NCBI RefSeq assembly: GCF_011516755.1
Contig: NZ_WOSY01000009.1
Location: forward strand, 1-64,000
Direction: 5' to 3'
DNA: 64,000 nt
Source: Acetobacter conturbans
Lineage (GTDB): Bacteria; Pseudomonadota; Alphaproteobacteria; Acetobacterales; Acetobacteraceae
Both the position numbers and the translations under genes were made by a program. This document shows, in pieces, positions 1-8,653 of this stretch (position 1 is its first letter; the number at the start of each line of letters is the position of its first letter). Below the pieces are notes generated by a model. The model worked only from the letters and a program-made list of their open reading frames with translations. It was not told where the DNA came from and did not search any database.

Positions 1-83
1 AAATGGGCAATAAGACGATACGCCGCCGCCAGATCCTCACGCAGAGACCGCTCATCCTGAAGTCCACCGGTATAATCAGACAT
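1..83 (-). CDS. Class II aldolase/adducin-like protein, 5' end only
   Basis: The first 27 codons of a gene read off the left edge of the window. The ATG is at 83 and the translation begins MSDYTGGLQDERSLRED and continues LAAAYRLIAH. A charged helix followed by AYRLIAHFG-like sequence is typical of the N-terminus of class II aldolase/adducin-domain proteins, which are zinc-dependent aldolases, epimerases or dehydratases. Too little is present to name a substrate. It lies downstream of the carnitine-related genes on the same strand, so it could belong to that unit, but 109 bp separate it from the next gene. Confidence 0.5.
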   Translation of the reverse strand, partial: MSDYTGGLQDERSLREDLAAAYRLIAH

Positions 84-192
84 CACTCACTCCAAAAATA
101 ATAATGCCCAATGACAGCAAAACAGAAGAAGACGATCCGCTAAATCCGATAGAAAACAGACGGCATTAAGAAAACATATCGACTCGTCTTGT

Positions 193-1188
193 TTAATGAG
201 AAAGTCCAAGAAAAGCTCTTACAGCCGGAAGAGCAGGCTTGCCGTCGAGAGTGGTTACCTGATCGAGCCAGGGCTCCAGATTTTCCGGATGAGCCTTGAG
301 CCAGACAAGAGCCGCAGCTTTTGGTGCTTCATGCTTATCCCGGATTTCTCCCATAAGAGTGTTTTCGGCAGAAATAGAGAAATGCAGCTGCTCGAAAAGT
401 CGCACTACATTCGGACATTCGCTCTCATATCCTTTACGAACAACCGTATGCACAACAGATCCATTATCTGCACCGAATATTGAGGAACCACCGCTCAGAT
501 AATGCATTGCAAATCGCTCATTCATCGGATGCGGCTCCCAACCAAGGAAGACAACCGGCTTGTGTTGCCTGATCATACGATCAACCGTACCCAGCATTCC
601 CTGTTCGCTGCTTTCTACAAGGTGGAACTGAGAAAGTCCGAAAAGATCATGCTTGATCGCATTCAGCGTGAGCAGATTTCCGGCATTACCCGATTCAAGT
701 CCGTAGATCTTGTTATCAAGTCTTGGTCCCCATTTTTTCAGATCCTCAAAACTCTGCAAGCCCTCTTTCCAAGTGTACTCCGGAACAGCAAACGTGAAAT
801 GACCACCGGAAAGATTGACTGCAATCTGCTTTACCGAACCATCTGCAAGAAAAGGCTGAATGGTTCCCATGCCAGCAGGATCCCAGTTGCCCAGAAAGAC
901 GTCAATCTTGTTATTGCGCATTGATACATAGGCCATGGCGATACTGAGGAGTGGAATTTCAGTTTTATACCCCATTCCTTCGAGAATTGTCGCAGAAATA
1001 CCATTGGCTGCAGCGTTATCTGACCACCCTGCTTCTGCAATACGCACGGTGGAACAGGATCTCGGCTCATCTGCTCTTCCCGGAAAGGTTGTTGCGCAGA
1101 GAATAAAAGCAGCCATAACAAAAGAAATGACTCCTCTTATGCATAGATTGATATTTTCAACGTTTCTCTTATGCAATTCTCTGATCAT
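193..1188 (-). CDS. Carnitine/choline/betaine-binding protein of an ABC transporter (CaiX/ChoX/ProX type)
   Basis: A periplasmic substrate-binding protein of the OpuAC/ProX family for quaternary amines. After an N-terminal hydrophobic signal region ending near FPGRADEP, the mature part starts with the family pattern VRIAEAGWSDNAA and carries VFLGNWDPAG and VVFLGWEPHPMN, segments that form the aromatic ligand box in ChoX/ProX. I chose the ATG at 1188 because a GGAA stretch precedes it and a normal signal peptide follows; an upstream TTG at 1266 would add 26 unusual residues. No permease or ATPase gene is adjacent, which matches CaiX of Pseudomonas, an orphan binding protein that shares a core transporter. 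Its position beside cdhA and cdhC points to carnitine. Confidence 0.8.
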   Translation of the reverse strand: MIRELHKRNVENINLCIRGVISFVMAAFILCATTFPGRADEPRSCSTVRIAEAGWSDNAAANGISATILEGMGYKTEIPLLSIAMAYVSMRNNKIDVFLGNWDPAGMGTIQPFLADGSVKQIAVNLSGGHFTFAVPEYTWKEGLQSFEDLKKWGPRLDNKIYGLESGNAGNLLTLNAIKHDLFGLSQFHLVESSEQGMLGTVDRMIRQHKPVVFLGWEPHPMNERFAMHYLSGGSSIFGADNGSVVHTVVRKGYESECPNVVRLFEQLHFSISAENTLMGEIRDKHEAPKAAALVWLKAHPENLEPWLDQVTTLDGKPALPAVRAFLGLSH

Positions 1189-1321
1189 ATTCCATTCCGA
1201 TGGATACAGGTGATAGCCGGGTCGTCCCTTGATCTCTATAAGTCGGCATTCCAGACCGGTTTGCAACTCATATCATTTTTACAAAGAAATGAGTTTTCAT
1301 GAAACAATCGTATCTGTTTGA

Positions 1322-2818
1322 TCAAACAGAACGACGGATTCCTATGCTGCGGCCTGCGGCTTCCGGAGTAGGTTGTTCAGCCTGAAGTGCTTTGGTCTGT
1401 TCGATCCTGATTTGGATTGCATTCGGAATCTGAGAGCTTTTTCCTTTCACGGAATCAACATGCAGCAACATATGCTCGGCTGTGGCGATCGGATCATCTG
1501 ATCCCTGCACCGTCATGGTATGAAAGAGATGAAGTCTCTTGGCGTCGCTATCCAGAATGCGGCTTCGCACTTCCAGCGTCATACCGGCGTAGGCTTGACC
1601 AAGATGCCGTATGTGCGTCTCGACTGTGTAAAAGCTGTAGCCAGATCTTACGTAATCTTCATCCGCGCCGATCAGAGACAGAACGCCGTCAGTCGCTTCC
1701 CCAAACACCTGAAGGTAACGGTGTTCGGTCATATGGCCGTTATAGTCTATCCATTCAGGAGAAACACCTCCCTTCCAGCTGACAAAAGAAGACTCAGCTT
1801 CAACTGCATTCGCTGTTTCTTCTTTGTGCAAGCGGGATGAAAATGCGTTCAGGGTCGCTCCCGAGGCATATCCTTTTGTCCCCACGGATGACAGGGCGCG
1901 GATCACCTTGACCAGCGCCTCGTCGCGAAGAATCTCAAGATCTCTCACCGCGACACCAGCAGCTTGCTCATCCGACTGGGTCGCGATGCGATCTGCCAGT
2001 TCGTCCGTCAGTTCCGGCGCTATCAGCTTTGTCCACGGCAGCTTGAGGGCGGGACCGAACTGACCCAGAAAATGACGCATGCCGGCATCGCCACCGGCAA
2101 GCCTGTATGTCAGGAAAGTGCCCATGAACGACCAGCGGAGACCGGCCCCGTATCGGATCGCGTCATCCAACTCGGAAGTCGTGGCAACTCCCTCTTCGAT
2201 CAGCCACAATCCTTCACGCCAAAGCGCTTCCAGAAGACGATCAGCGATGAAACCATCGACTTCCTTGCGAACATGCAGCACCTGCATGCCTATGGAACTG
2301 TAAAATGCCGCGGCAGTTTCCTTCGTCGCCGCAGATGTGAGGTCACCACCACAGACTTCAACAAGAGGCAGAAGATAAACGGGATTGAAAGGATGCCCCA
2401 CGACGAAGCGTTCCGGATGTTTCAGCCCGGACTGTAGCCGGGAAGGAAGCAACCCCGAAGTGGATGAGCCTATGATGACATGCGGCGGGAGAACAGCATC
2501 CACTGCGGCGAGAACGTTGCGTTTGAGATCCTCAGTCTCCGGCAGGCTCTCCTGCACGAAGTCCACATCCTGCACCGCAGCCTCTATGGAATCGACGAAA
2601 CTCAGCGTTCCTTCTTTGGGAAGCACTCCCGGCATGAGGGCTGCCCATGCGGTCCGCGCCATGTCCAGAATGTTTTTGGCGCGGGCTTTCGAATCCCCCG
2701 AAGGATCGTAAATTACGGCGTCAATCCCGTTGAGCACGAAGCGCGCTGCCCATCCGGCACCGATCACACCGCTTCCGATCAGCGCCGCCCGTTTCACGGC
2801 AGGTTTTTCAATGCTCAT
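1322..2818 (-). CDS. cdhA: L-carnitine dehydrogenase fused to betainyl-CoA thioesterase
   Basis: A two-domain protein of 498 aa. Residues 1 to about 325 are a 3-hydroxyacyl-CoA dehydrogenase-like fold with the dinucleotide motif GSGVIGAGWA (15-24) and Asp38 at the end of the second strand, favouring NAD; this part oxidises L-carnitine to 3-dehydrocarnitine. Residues from about 345 to 480 are a hot-dog thioesterase with WIDYNGHMTEHRY. In Pseudomonas the two activities (CdhA and CdhB) are separate proteins; fused forms are known in other proteobacteria. The thioesterase would release glycine betaine from the betainyl-CoA made by the neighbouring cleavage enzyme. The ATG at 2818 lies 3 bp after the upstream stop codon, so the genes are co-transcribed and probably translationally coupled. 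Confidence 0.88.
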   Translation of the reverse strand: MSIEKPAVKRAALIGSGVIGAGWAARFVLNGIDAVIYDPSGDSKARAKNILDMARTAWAALMPGVLPKEGTLSFVDSIEAAVQDVDFVQESLPETEDLKRNVLAAVDAVLPPHVIIGSSTSGLLPSRLQSGLKHPERFVVGHPFNPVYLLPLVEVCGGDLTSAATKETAAAFYSSIGMQVLHVRKEVDGFIADRLLEALWREGLWLIEEGVATTSELDDAIRYGAGLRWSFMGTFLTYRLAGGDAGMRHFLGQFGPALKLPWTKLIAPELTDELADRIATQSDEQAAGVAVRDLEILRDEALVKVIRALSSVGTKGYASGATLNAFSSRLHKEETANAVEAESSFVSWKGGVSPEWIDYNGHMTEHRYLQVFGEATDGVLSLIGADEDYVRSGYSFYTVETHIRHLGQAYAGMTLEVRSRILDSDAKRLHLFHTMTVQGSDDPIATAEHMLLHVDSVKGKSSQIPNAIQIRIEQTKALQAEQPTPEAAGRSIGIRRSV

Positions 2819-2821
2819 GGC

Positions 2822-3715
2822 TCAGCCCTGCTTGCGGAGTTTGAGAAGATCACGAACCGTCGGCGGCCCCATGATCTCGACATTCATGGCCGTGAGAATG
2901 GTTGCCGCACGTCCGACAAGTTCGGCATTTGTCGCCAGCTTTCCTCGCGACAGATAGAGATTGTCTTCCAGCCCGACACGCACATTACTGCCGATCATCG
3001 GCGCCACACCAACATAGGGTAACTGGAAACGACCGAGGGAAAACATACTGTAGACCGAGTCCGGCGGCATCTGGGCCACCATCGCCTGCAAGGTCAGCAG
3101 ATCGTTCGGAGCCCCGTATGGAACCCCCATGCACAGCTGGATCATCAGCGGATGATCCAAAAGGCCTTCTTTCAGCAACTGTTTCACAAAGACCAGATGG
3201 CCCGTGTCGAAGACTTCCAGTTCGGGACGCACACCAAGGGCCTGCACCTGGCGCGCCATTTCCCTGAGCATAGAGGGTGTGTTCACCATGACGTAATCGC
3301 CGAGCGAAAAGTTCATTGTGCCACAATCAAGTGTGCAGATTTCCGGCAGCAGTTCAGCGACATGCATGAGACGCTCTGTCGGCCCCACCATGTCCGTGTA
3401 TTCCGCCACGGGGGGGAGAGGAGACTCGCCCGAACTGAGCACAAGATCGCCGCCCATGCCTGCCGTCAGGTTGATGATGACATCCGTATCGGCGTCACGG
3501 ATCCGCTCAACGACTTCCCGGTAATAGGCTACATCGCGCGCGGCTTGTCCGGTTTCCGGGTTGCGGACGTGAATATGCGCGATCGCGGCACCGGCTTTGG
3601 CGGCAGCAATGGCGGATTCGGCAATATCCTTTGGAGTGACCGGAACATTCGGGTGACCGGAAACCGTGTCGCCGGCTCCCGTTACTGCGCAGGTAATGAA
3701 CAGGCTTGATTTCAT
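2822..3715 (-). CDS. cdhC: 3-dehydrocarnitine cleavage enzyme (BKACE / DUF849 family)
   Basis: A beta-keto-acid cleavage enzyme of normal length (297 aa). It condenses 3-dehydrocarnitine with acetyl-CoA to give acetoacetate and betainyl-CoA, which its fused neighbour can hydrolyse. Family signatures are ITCAVTGAGDT at the N-terminus and the metal-binding AHIHVRNPETG (His47 and His49), followed by INLTAGMGGD and LDCGTMNFS. I chose the ATG at 3715 because homologues start close to the ITCAVTGAGDT strand; an in-frame ATG at 3727 adds four residues and cannot be excluded. It is the first gene of the leftward carnitine operon. The 151-bp gap to the divergent regulator should hold the promoter. Confidence 0.88.
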   Translation of the reverse strand: MKSSLFITCAVTGAGDTVSGHPNVPVTPKDIAESAIAAAKAGAAIAHIHVRNPETGQAARDVAYYREVVERIRDADTDVIINLTAGMGGDLVLSSGESPLPPVAEYTDMVGPTERLMHVAELLPEICTLDCGTMNFSLGDYVMVNTPSMLREMARQVQALGVRPELEVFDTGHLVFVKQLLKEGLLDHPLMIQLCMGVPYGAPNDLLTLQAMVAQMPPDSVYSMFSLGRFQLPYVGVAPMIGSNVRVGLEDNLYLSRGKLATNAELVGRAATILTAMNVEIMGPPTVRDLLKLRKQG

Positions 3716-3866
3716 GGAGCAAATCATCCGGTGTGAAAGGCAGTGCGCTTCCCTGATCCCTCAGGGAGAGGCTCAGGTTCCGTTTCTGACTGTGCGCCCT
3801 GAATCGAATCGCGAAGTATTAATTCGTGCCGTTTCCGTATCGAATCTGGTCCTCTATTATGCCCTC

Positions 3867-4847
3867 ATGACGTGTCGTATCGGTTTTCTGCTCGTTCCCC
3901 GTTTTTCCGCGCTGGGCTTCCTGTGCGCGGCGGAACCCTTGCGTGTTGCCAATCGTCTTGCCGGACAGTCTCTGTATGAATGGAAAGTCATTTCACAGGA
4001 CGGAACGGCCGTTCCCGCTTCGAACGGCATGCTGATGGCGGCGGACGGATCTCTGTCGGATATTGTGTCTGACCAGACCTTTCCGCTGGACTGGCTGATC
4101 GTGTGTTCCGGGTTTTCACCACTGAACGGCTTCCCTCGCTCTTCCGACCCGATCATCCGGCGGTTGGCCGGTGCGGGTGTCCAGATGGGCGGACTTGATA
4201 CAGGCGCCTTCCTTCTTGCCCGAGCCGGTCTGGGGCAGGACATCCGGATGACAATGCACTGGGAAGCCCTGCCAGCCTTTGCAGAGGCGTTTCCCTGTAT
4301 GCAGGCATCCTCCGAGTTGTTTGAAGATTTCGGAACCATTTTTACCTGTGCTGGTGGCACGGCGTCGATCGATCTGATGCTCAATCGCATCAGCCGCCTG
4401 AAAGGAACGGCTTTTGCGCGACGCGTTTCAGAGCAGTTCATCCACACAACGATCAGACATGCCGCCGCCGCACAGAAACTTCCTTTAAAAAGCGGACACG
4501 CTTCGCATAACCGCATACTGGTCCGCGCCATCACCATGATGGAAAGCATTACCGATCGCCGGATTACAATTGAAGAACTGACGCGCACCGCGCTGTGTTC
4601 CGCCCGTCATCTGGAACGTCTGTTCCATGCTCATTTCGGATGGGGTGTCAGCCAGCATCACCGGAAGATCAGGCTTGCACGGGCACGCACCATGTTGCGG
4701 GAAACGGACATGGCCATTGCCGATATTGCCATTGCCTGCGGTTTTGAGAGCCGCACCAATTTCTCGAGGGCCTATGGCGTGGAATTCAGTCGCCCTCCCA
4801 CACATGACCGCACAGAGCCGGATGGATTCAAATCCAGTCCTCGCTGA
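3867..4847 (+). CDS. cdhR: CdhR-like AraC-family activator with DJ-1/PfpI-type sensor domain
   Basis: A transcription regulator of the GATase1-like plus AraC class. The N-terminal half starts RIGFLLVPRFSALGF, contains GMLMAADGSLSD and LDTGAFLLARAGL, and folds like DJ-1/PfpI. The C-terminal AraC double helix-turn-helix contains RHLERLFHAHFG and IADIAIACGFESRTNFSRAY. Regulators of this class (CdhR, GbdR, ArgR) respond to carnitine, betaine or arginine. The gene is divergent from the carnitine operon, the usual place for its activator. I chose the ATG at 3867, which leaves a 151-bp shared promoter region; starts further upstream, including one at 3666, would run into cdhC and add sequence unlike the family. 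Confidence 0.85.
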   Translation: MTCRIGFLLVPRFSALGFLCAAEPLRVANRLAGQSLYEWKVISQDGTAVPASNGMLMAADGSLSDIVSDQTFPLDWLIVCSGFSPLNGFPRSSDPIIRRLAGAGVQMGGLDTGAFLLARAGLGQDIRMTMHWEALPAFAEAFPCMQASSELFEDFGTIFTCAGGTASIDLMLNRISRLKGTAFARRVSEQFIHTTIRHAAAAQKLPLKSGHASHNRILVRAITMMESITDRRITIEELTRTALCSARHLERLFHAHFGWGVSQHHRKIRLARARTMLRETDMAIADIAIACGFESRTNFSRAYGVEFSRPPTHDRTEPDGFKSSPR

Positions 4848-4878
4848 CTGTCGCCCCGCCCTCGTTCTGTGCCTGCGA

Positions 4879-6648
4879 TCAGTCCACCCGCGTCACGCCG
4901 GTGAGTTCCTGCCAGCTTCGGTCCACCTGTTCCGCGTACCGTCTCAGGACATATCTTTCACTCAGAAGTCCGACCACATGGCCGCTGCGTTCGTCATCAA
5001 GGACGGCAAGGGCCGGAAGTTTGGCCGCCTGAAATCGTTTGAGCGCCTCCCGGCATGGGATGCAGGGAGTCAGTGTATCGAAGCGCCCGCGTGCGAGGTT
5101 CGCAACGGGACTTCCTTCATCCAGACCTGATTCATGCAAAGTTCCGGAATCGATGATCCCCGCGTACGCGCCTTTTCGATCAGTCAGAACGATATGGCGT
5201 GGTGAAAAATCCGGATAGCGCTTGCGTGCTTCTCCGACTGTCGCATCGGCGGGAAGGAATGCAGGATCGCGCTGCATAAGCCGTTCGGTCGTCAGGGACC
5301 GCACACGCCCCACATCCAGCGGAGAGCGAATACGCTCGCCTCTGAGATGGAAGCGCCATGTTGTAAACGAATATCCGAAAAGCCACCGTGTGGTCTGGGC
5401 AGAAACAATGCCACTCGTAAGGATGGCCACCAGAACAGGCAGACTTCCCGTCGTCTCTATCGTCAGAAAGATCATGGTGAACGGGCCACCGACCACGGCC
5501 ACCGCAAAGGCGCACATGCCTGCGACGCCATAAAGCACACCGTCGGACACGGGGATATGCACCTGAAGCAGCAGGTCGTACCACAGATTGCCACACAGAA
5601 CCCCGAGCAGAAGGGATGCGAAAAAGAGACCGCCCCTGAATCCCGCACCGATGGAGATGGAGGAGGCACATGCCTTCAGCAGGATAAGCAGGGCGGCCTC
5701 CCGCAGGGGAAGGCCATGTTGCAGGATATGATATGTCGCGCTGTGACCAGAAGAAAGAACGACCGGGGAAGCCAGCGCCAGCGCACCGACCATTCCCCCT
5801 CCGACCGCCAGCCTCGCAAAAGAGGGGAACGCCCATTTTCGGAAAAGGGATTCGGTGAACGCGACCCCCTTCATGACGCAGATGGCGGTCAACGACGCGA
5901 AAAAACCGAGACAGATGATTGCAACATAATCCGTGAACGAGAGATGGATTTTCGGAAAATCATCGATCAGGACATCGCTGCCCAGCACCAGTCTGGCGAT
6001 GCAGGCGGAGGAAAGCGCGGCCACGGTCAGCGGCACGGCCATGGATAAGGTGTACGCTCCCATCACCAGTTCCAGAGCGTAGAATATTCCGGTCAAGGGC
6101 GCATCGAAAGCGGCCGCTATCGCTCCGGCGGCTCCACACCCCACGAGCATCCGCAAATATGACCGATTCACACGCAGCATCTGACCGAGCCGGCTGGCCA
6201 GCGCGGAACAGATCTGGACAAACCCCGCCTCCAGTCCGAGAGAAGCGCCTGCTCCATTGGAAATCAGCGTCTGGCCGCCGATATAGAACGAATCCCGGAC
6301 CGACATGCGGCCTCCGTGAAGCGCATTCGCCTCCACGGGATCGACGATTTTCGTGTGAACATACCGGGCGAATATCATCCCGAAGAGGGCAAGAAGAAGC
6401 CCTCCGACAAGCGGGACCGATGCCTGTACCACCGTTATTTTCGGGACCCCGGACAGATGCCCGAAACCCGCCCCGCCGAAGAACAGTCCCTCATGCATGT
6501 AATACACGCACGTCTTGATCAAAACGACAGAAAGACCCGAAAAAACACCAATCAGCATGGCAATAATGATGATGAAAGATGGCTTGAGACGCAGGTATCT
6601 TCCCACCAGCGATATCGTGTGACGTCTTTTGACCCGGTTACCTGTCAT
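4879..6648 (-). CDS. ClC-family chloride channel/antiporter with C-terminal CBS pair
   Basis: A polytopic ClC protein of about 589 aa. The membrane part has around ten hydrophobic segments. The conserved helix-F region reads GAGASLGLEAGFVQI, keeping the gating glutamate but with Ala in place of the proline of the common GREGP motif. The later GxFxP signature is changed to GGLFFAS. The last 130 residues form a CBS-like module (LTTERLMQRDPAFLPADA and IVLTDRKGAYAG). The ATG at 6648, preceded by a purine-rich stretch, gives the usual length; an upstream TTG at 6828 adds 60 residues with no family similarity that I recognise. Its ion selectivity cannot be predicted because both selectivity motifs are altered. 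Confidence 0.8.
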   Translation of the reverse strand: MTGNRVKRRHTISLVGRYLRLKPSFIIIIAMLIGVFSGLSVVLIKTCVYYMHEGLFFGGAGFGHLSGVPKITVVQASVPLVGGLLLALFGMIFARYVHTKIVDPVEANALHGGRMSVRDSFYIGGQTLISNGAGASLGLEAGFVQICSALASRLGQMLRVNRSYLRMLVGCGAAGAIAAAFDAPLTGIFYALELVMGAYTLSMAVPLTVAALSSACIARLVLGSDVLIDDFPKIHLSFTDYVAIICLGFFASLTAICVMKGVAFTESLFRKWAFPSFARLAVGGGMVGALALASPVVLSSGHSATYHILQHGLPLREAALLILLKACASSISIGAGFRGGLFFASLLLGVLCGNLWYDLLLQVHIPVSDGVLYGVAGMCAFAVAVVGGPFTMIFLTIETTGSLPVLVAILTSGIVSAQTTRWLFGYSFTTWRFHLRGERIRSPLDVGRVRSLTTERLMQRDPAFLPADATVGEARKRYPDFSPRHIVLTDRKGAYAGIIDSGTLHESGLDEGSPVANLARGRFDTLTPCIPCREALKRFQAAKLPALAVLDDERSGHVVGLLSERYVLRRYAEQVDRSWQELTGVTRVD

Positions 6649-6855
6649 CTCTGTCTCTGGACACTCCGTGCGGCACGGAACGTCATGCTGACCTGCGGGG
6701 CCGGAACGCACCAGATGCCGGGATGAAACCGGTGCGCCGGTCATCCTTTGGGCCAGAGTCCCGACAAAGGAGCAACAGATTTGAACAGACTTCCATGCCG
6801 CCCCCTTCCTACGAAGCCTCGAACGCAACCATCATAGACCGTCGGGGGATATTTT

Positions 6856-8373
6856 TTAAGGTGAGACTGTCGGGAAGCGTGCCCGTTTCTCCAAATCTTC
6901 AAGATCCATGTGGCTCCGGATATACATGGAAGCGGCATCGCGGACAGGCTGATGGTCCCATGATGTCCTGACCCCTGTCTCAAGCGCCCCGTTGACGAGA
7001 TGACGTTCGGCCTGACTCAGCCTGATGGCGTCGGTCAGTTTCGCAACATCCCAGCGCGCGTGGATCTCCTCACGAAACGCCCTGACCCGATCCGCGCAGG
7101 CCGGTTCCGCCGCAAGGTTGTGGAGTTCGTCCGGATCATCCTTCAGATTGTAATACTGATCCGGATCTATCGGGCAATAAATGAATTTCTCATCGCCGCG
7201 CCGGATCATCAGGACAGGAGCCAGCGCGCCTTCGGCTGTGTATTCGCCAAGCACTTCGTCATGACCCTGCTGTCCCGAACAGAATGGGACAAGGGAATGA
7301 CCATCCACAGCGAGAAGCTCTGGCGCGGATGCTCCCGCCAGATCCGCCAGCGTCGGAAGGATGTCCACCAGAGACACGCATTCACTCACACGGTGAGGAG
7401 AGAAAGCCTTGGGCCAGCTTACCATCAGTGGAATATGGCTTGAGCCTTCGAAGAACGACATCTTGTACCACATGCCCCGCTCGCCGAGCATTTCTCCATG
7501 ATCGGCGAGCAGGATGACCACTGTATTGTCATCGAAACCGGTCTGTTTCAGCGTCTCCATCAGGACACCGACATTGTCGTCCACAAATGAGCAGGCGCCG
7601 TAATAGGCCCGCCGCGCGGCGCGAACCTGCTCTTCCGTTACAGGTTGCAGATCCATGCCGTTGACGTGGCGCAGGCGCTGGGAATGCGGATCGCGTTCGG
7701 ACTCGGGGAGCGATGGCACGCGCGGCATGTCGATGTCTTCGTCCGTATACCGGCTCCACCACGGGTCAGGGATGGTGAACGGGTCATGCGGATGCGTCAG
7801 CGAGACGACCATGGCGAACGGACGATGACCGGGGTCGCGCGCCATGTCGAAAAGCTTCTGCCGGGCCGAGAACACGACTTCCTCATCGAAATCGATCTGG
7901 TTGGTGCGAATGCACCACCCGGCCTCCGTCACCGAATTCATGGTGTGGTACCATTCGAGTCGCTCCCCGAAATTGGACCAGTCCGGCGTCCAGTTGTAGT
8001 CCGCCGGGTAAATGTCGGTCGTCAGGCGCGTTTCAAAACCATGCAGTTGGTCGGGGCCGCAGAAATGCATCTTTCCGGTCAGGATGGTCTCATAGCCGGC
8101 CAGACGCAGATAATGCGCGAAAGTCGGGGTCCGCGAAGGGAACTCGGCTGCGTTGTCGAACGCGCCTGTATGGGATGCCAGCCGTCCCGACATGAAGACC
8201 GAACGGGACGGAGCACAGAGCGGCATGTTGCAGTAGGCATTTTCGAAGATGACGGAGCGTTCGGCCAGCGCATTCAGGTGGGGGGTTTTCGCCACCCTGT
8301 TGCCGTAAGCGGGGAGCGCCCGGGCCGTCAACTGGTCCGCCATCAGTATAAGGATGTTAGGCTGCTTCGTCAT
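6856..8373 (-). CDS. betC: Choline sulfatase
   Basis: A type I sulfatase of 505 aa that should hydrolyse choline-O-sulfate to choline and sulfate. The formylglycine-forming signature is NMPLCAPSR, with Cys53 as the modified residue. BetC-specific stretches follow: GAYDNAAEF-like (here GAFDNAAEFPSRTPTFAHYL), LTGKMHFCGPDQLHGFE and TTDIYPADYNWTPDW. The C-terminal extension with WDVAKLTDAIRLSQAERHLV is the choline-sulfatase C-terminal domain. The ATG at 8373 has a GGAG-containing upstream region; a longer reading frame starting at 8451 is unlikely. No betAB or betI is adjacent. It complements the nearby carnitine genes, since both feed the choline/glycine betaine pool. Confidence 0.92.
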   Translation of the reverse strand: MTKQPNILILMADQLTARALPAYGNRVAKTPHLNALAERSVIFENAYCNMPLCAPSRSVFMSGRLASHTGAFDNAAEFPSRTPTFAHYLRLAGYETILTGKMHFCGPDQLHGFETRLTTDIYPADYNWTPDWSNFGERLEWYHTMNSVTEAGWCIRTNQIDFDEEVVFSARQKLFDMARDPGHRPFAMVVSLTHPHDPFTIPDPWWSRYTDEDIDMPRVPSLPESERDPHSQRLRHVNGMDLQPVTEEQVRAARRAYYGACSFVDDNVGVLMETLKQTGFDDNTVVILLADHGEMLGERGMWYKMSFFEGSSHIPLMVSWPKAFSPHRVSECVSLVDILPTLADLAGASAPELLAVDGHSLVPFCSGQQGHDEVLGEYTAEGALAPVLMIRRGDEKFIYCPIDPDQYYNLKDDPDELHNLAAEPACADRVRAFREEIHARWDVAKLTDAIRLSQAERHLVNGALETGVRTSWDHQPVRDAASMYIRSHMDLEDLEKRARFPTVSP

Positions 8374-8653
8374 GACCGTGTCTTCTCCGCATGATGAATC
8401 CGCCGTCGATTTTCTATCGATATGCCCGAAAACGTTTCGCCATGACTGCAATTATCTCGCCGACCGCCACGAGTGATTCACCCGTGGCTTCAGGGGCCGT
8501 CACGTTCGAAATCGACCGTAGATCAGATCGATATCGTATCATTGTGATGGCCGTCCCATAGAATGCGGCCGCCAGAGCGTTGCATGGAAGCGTCCGACGG
8601 TCTCCATCGGCTCACCCGTCATCATTCGGCATGGCAGGAGAAACAGTCGCCGC
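8374..8653. other. Intergenic region upstream of betC
   Basis: About 280 bp between the betC start and the end of the next leftward gene. It presumably carries the betC promoter. I see no strong operator palindrome, tRNA or coding frame of its own. Confidence 0.5.
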
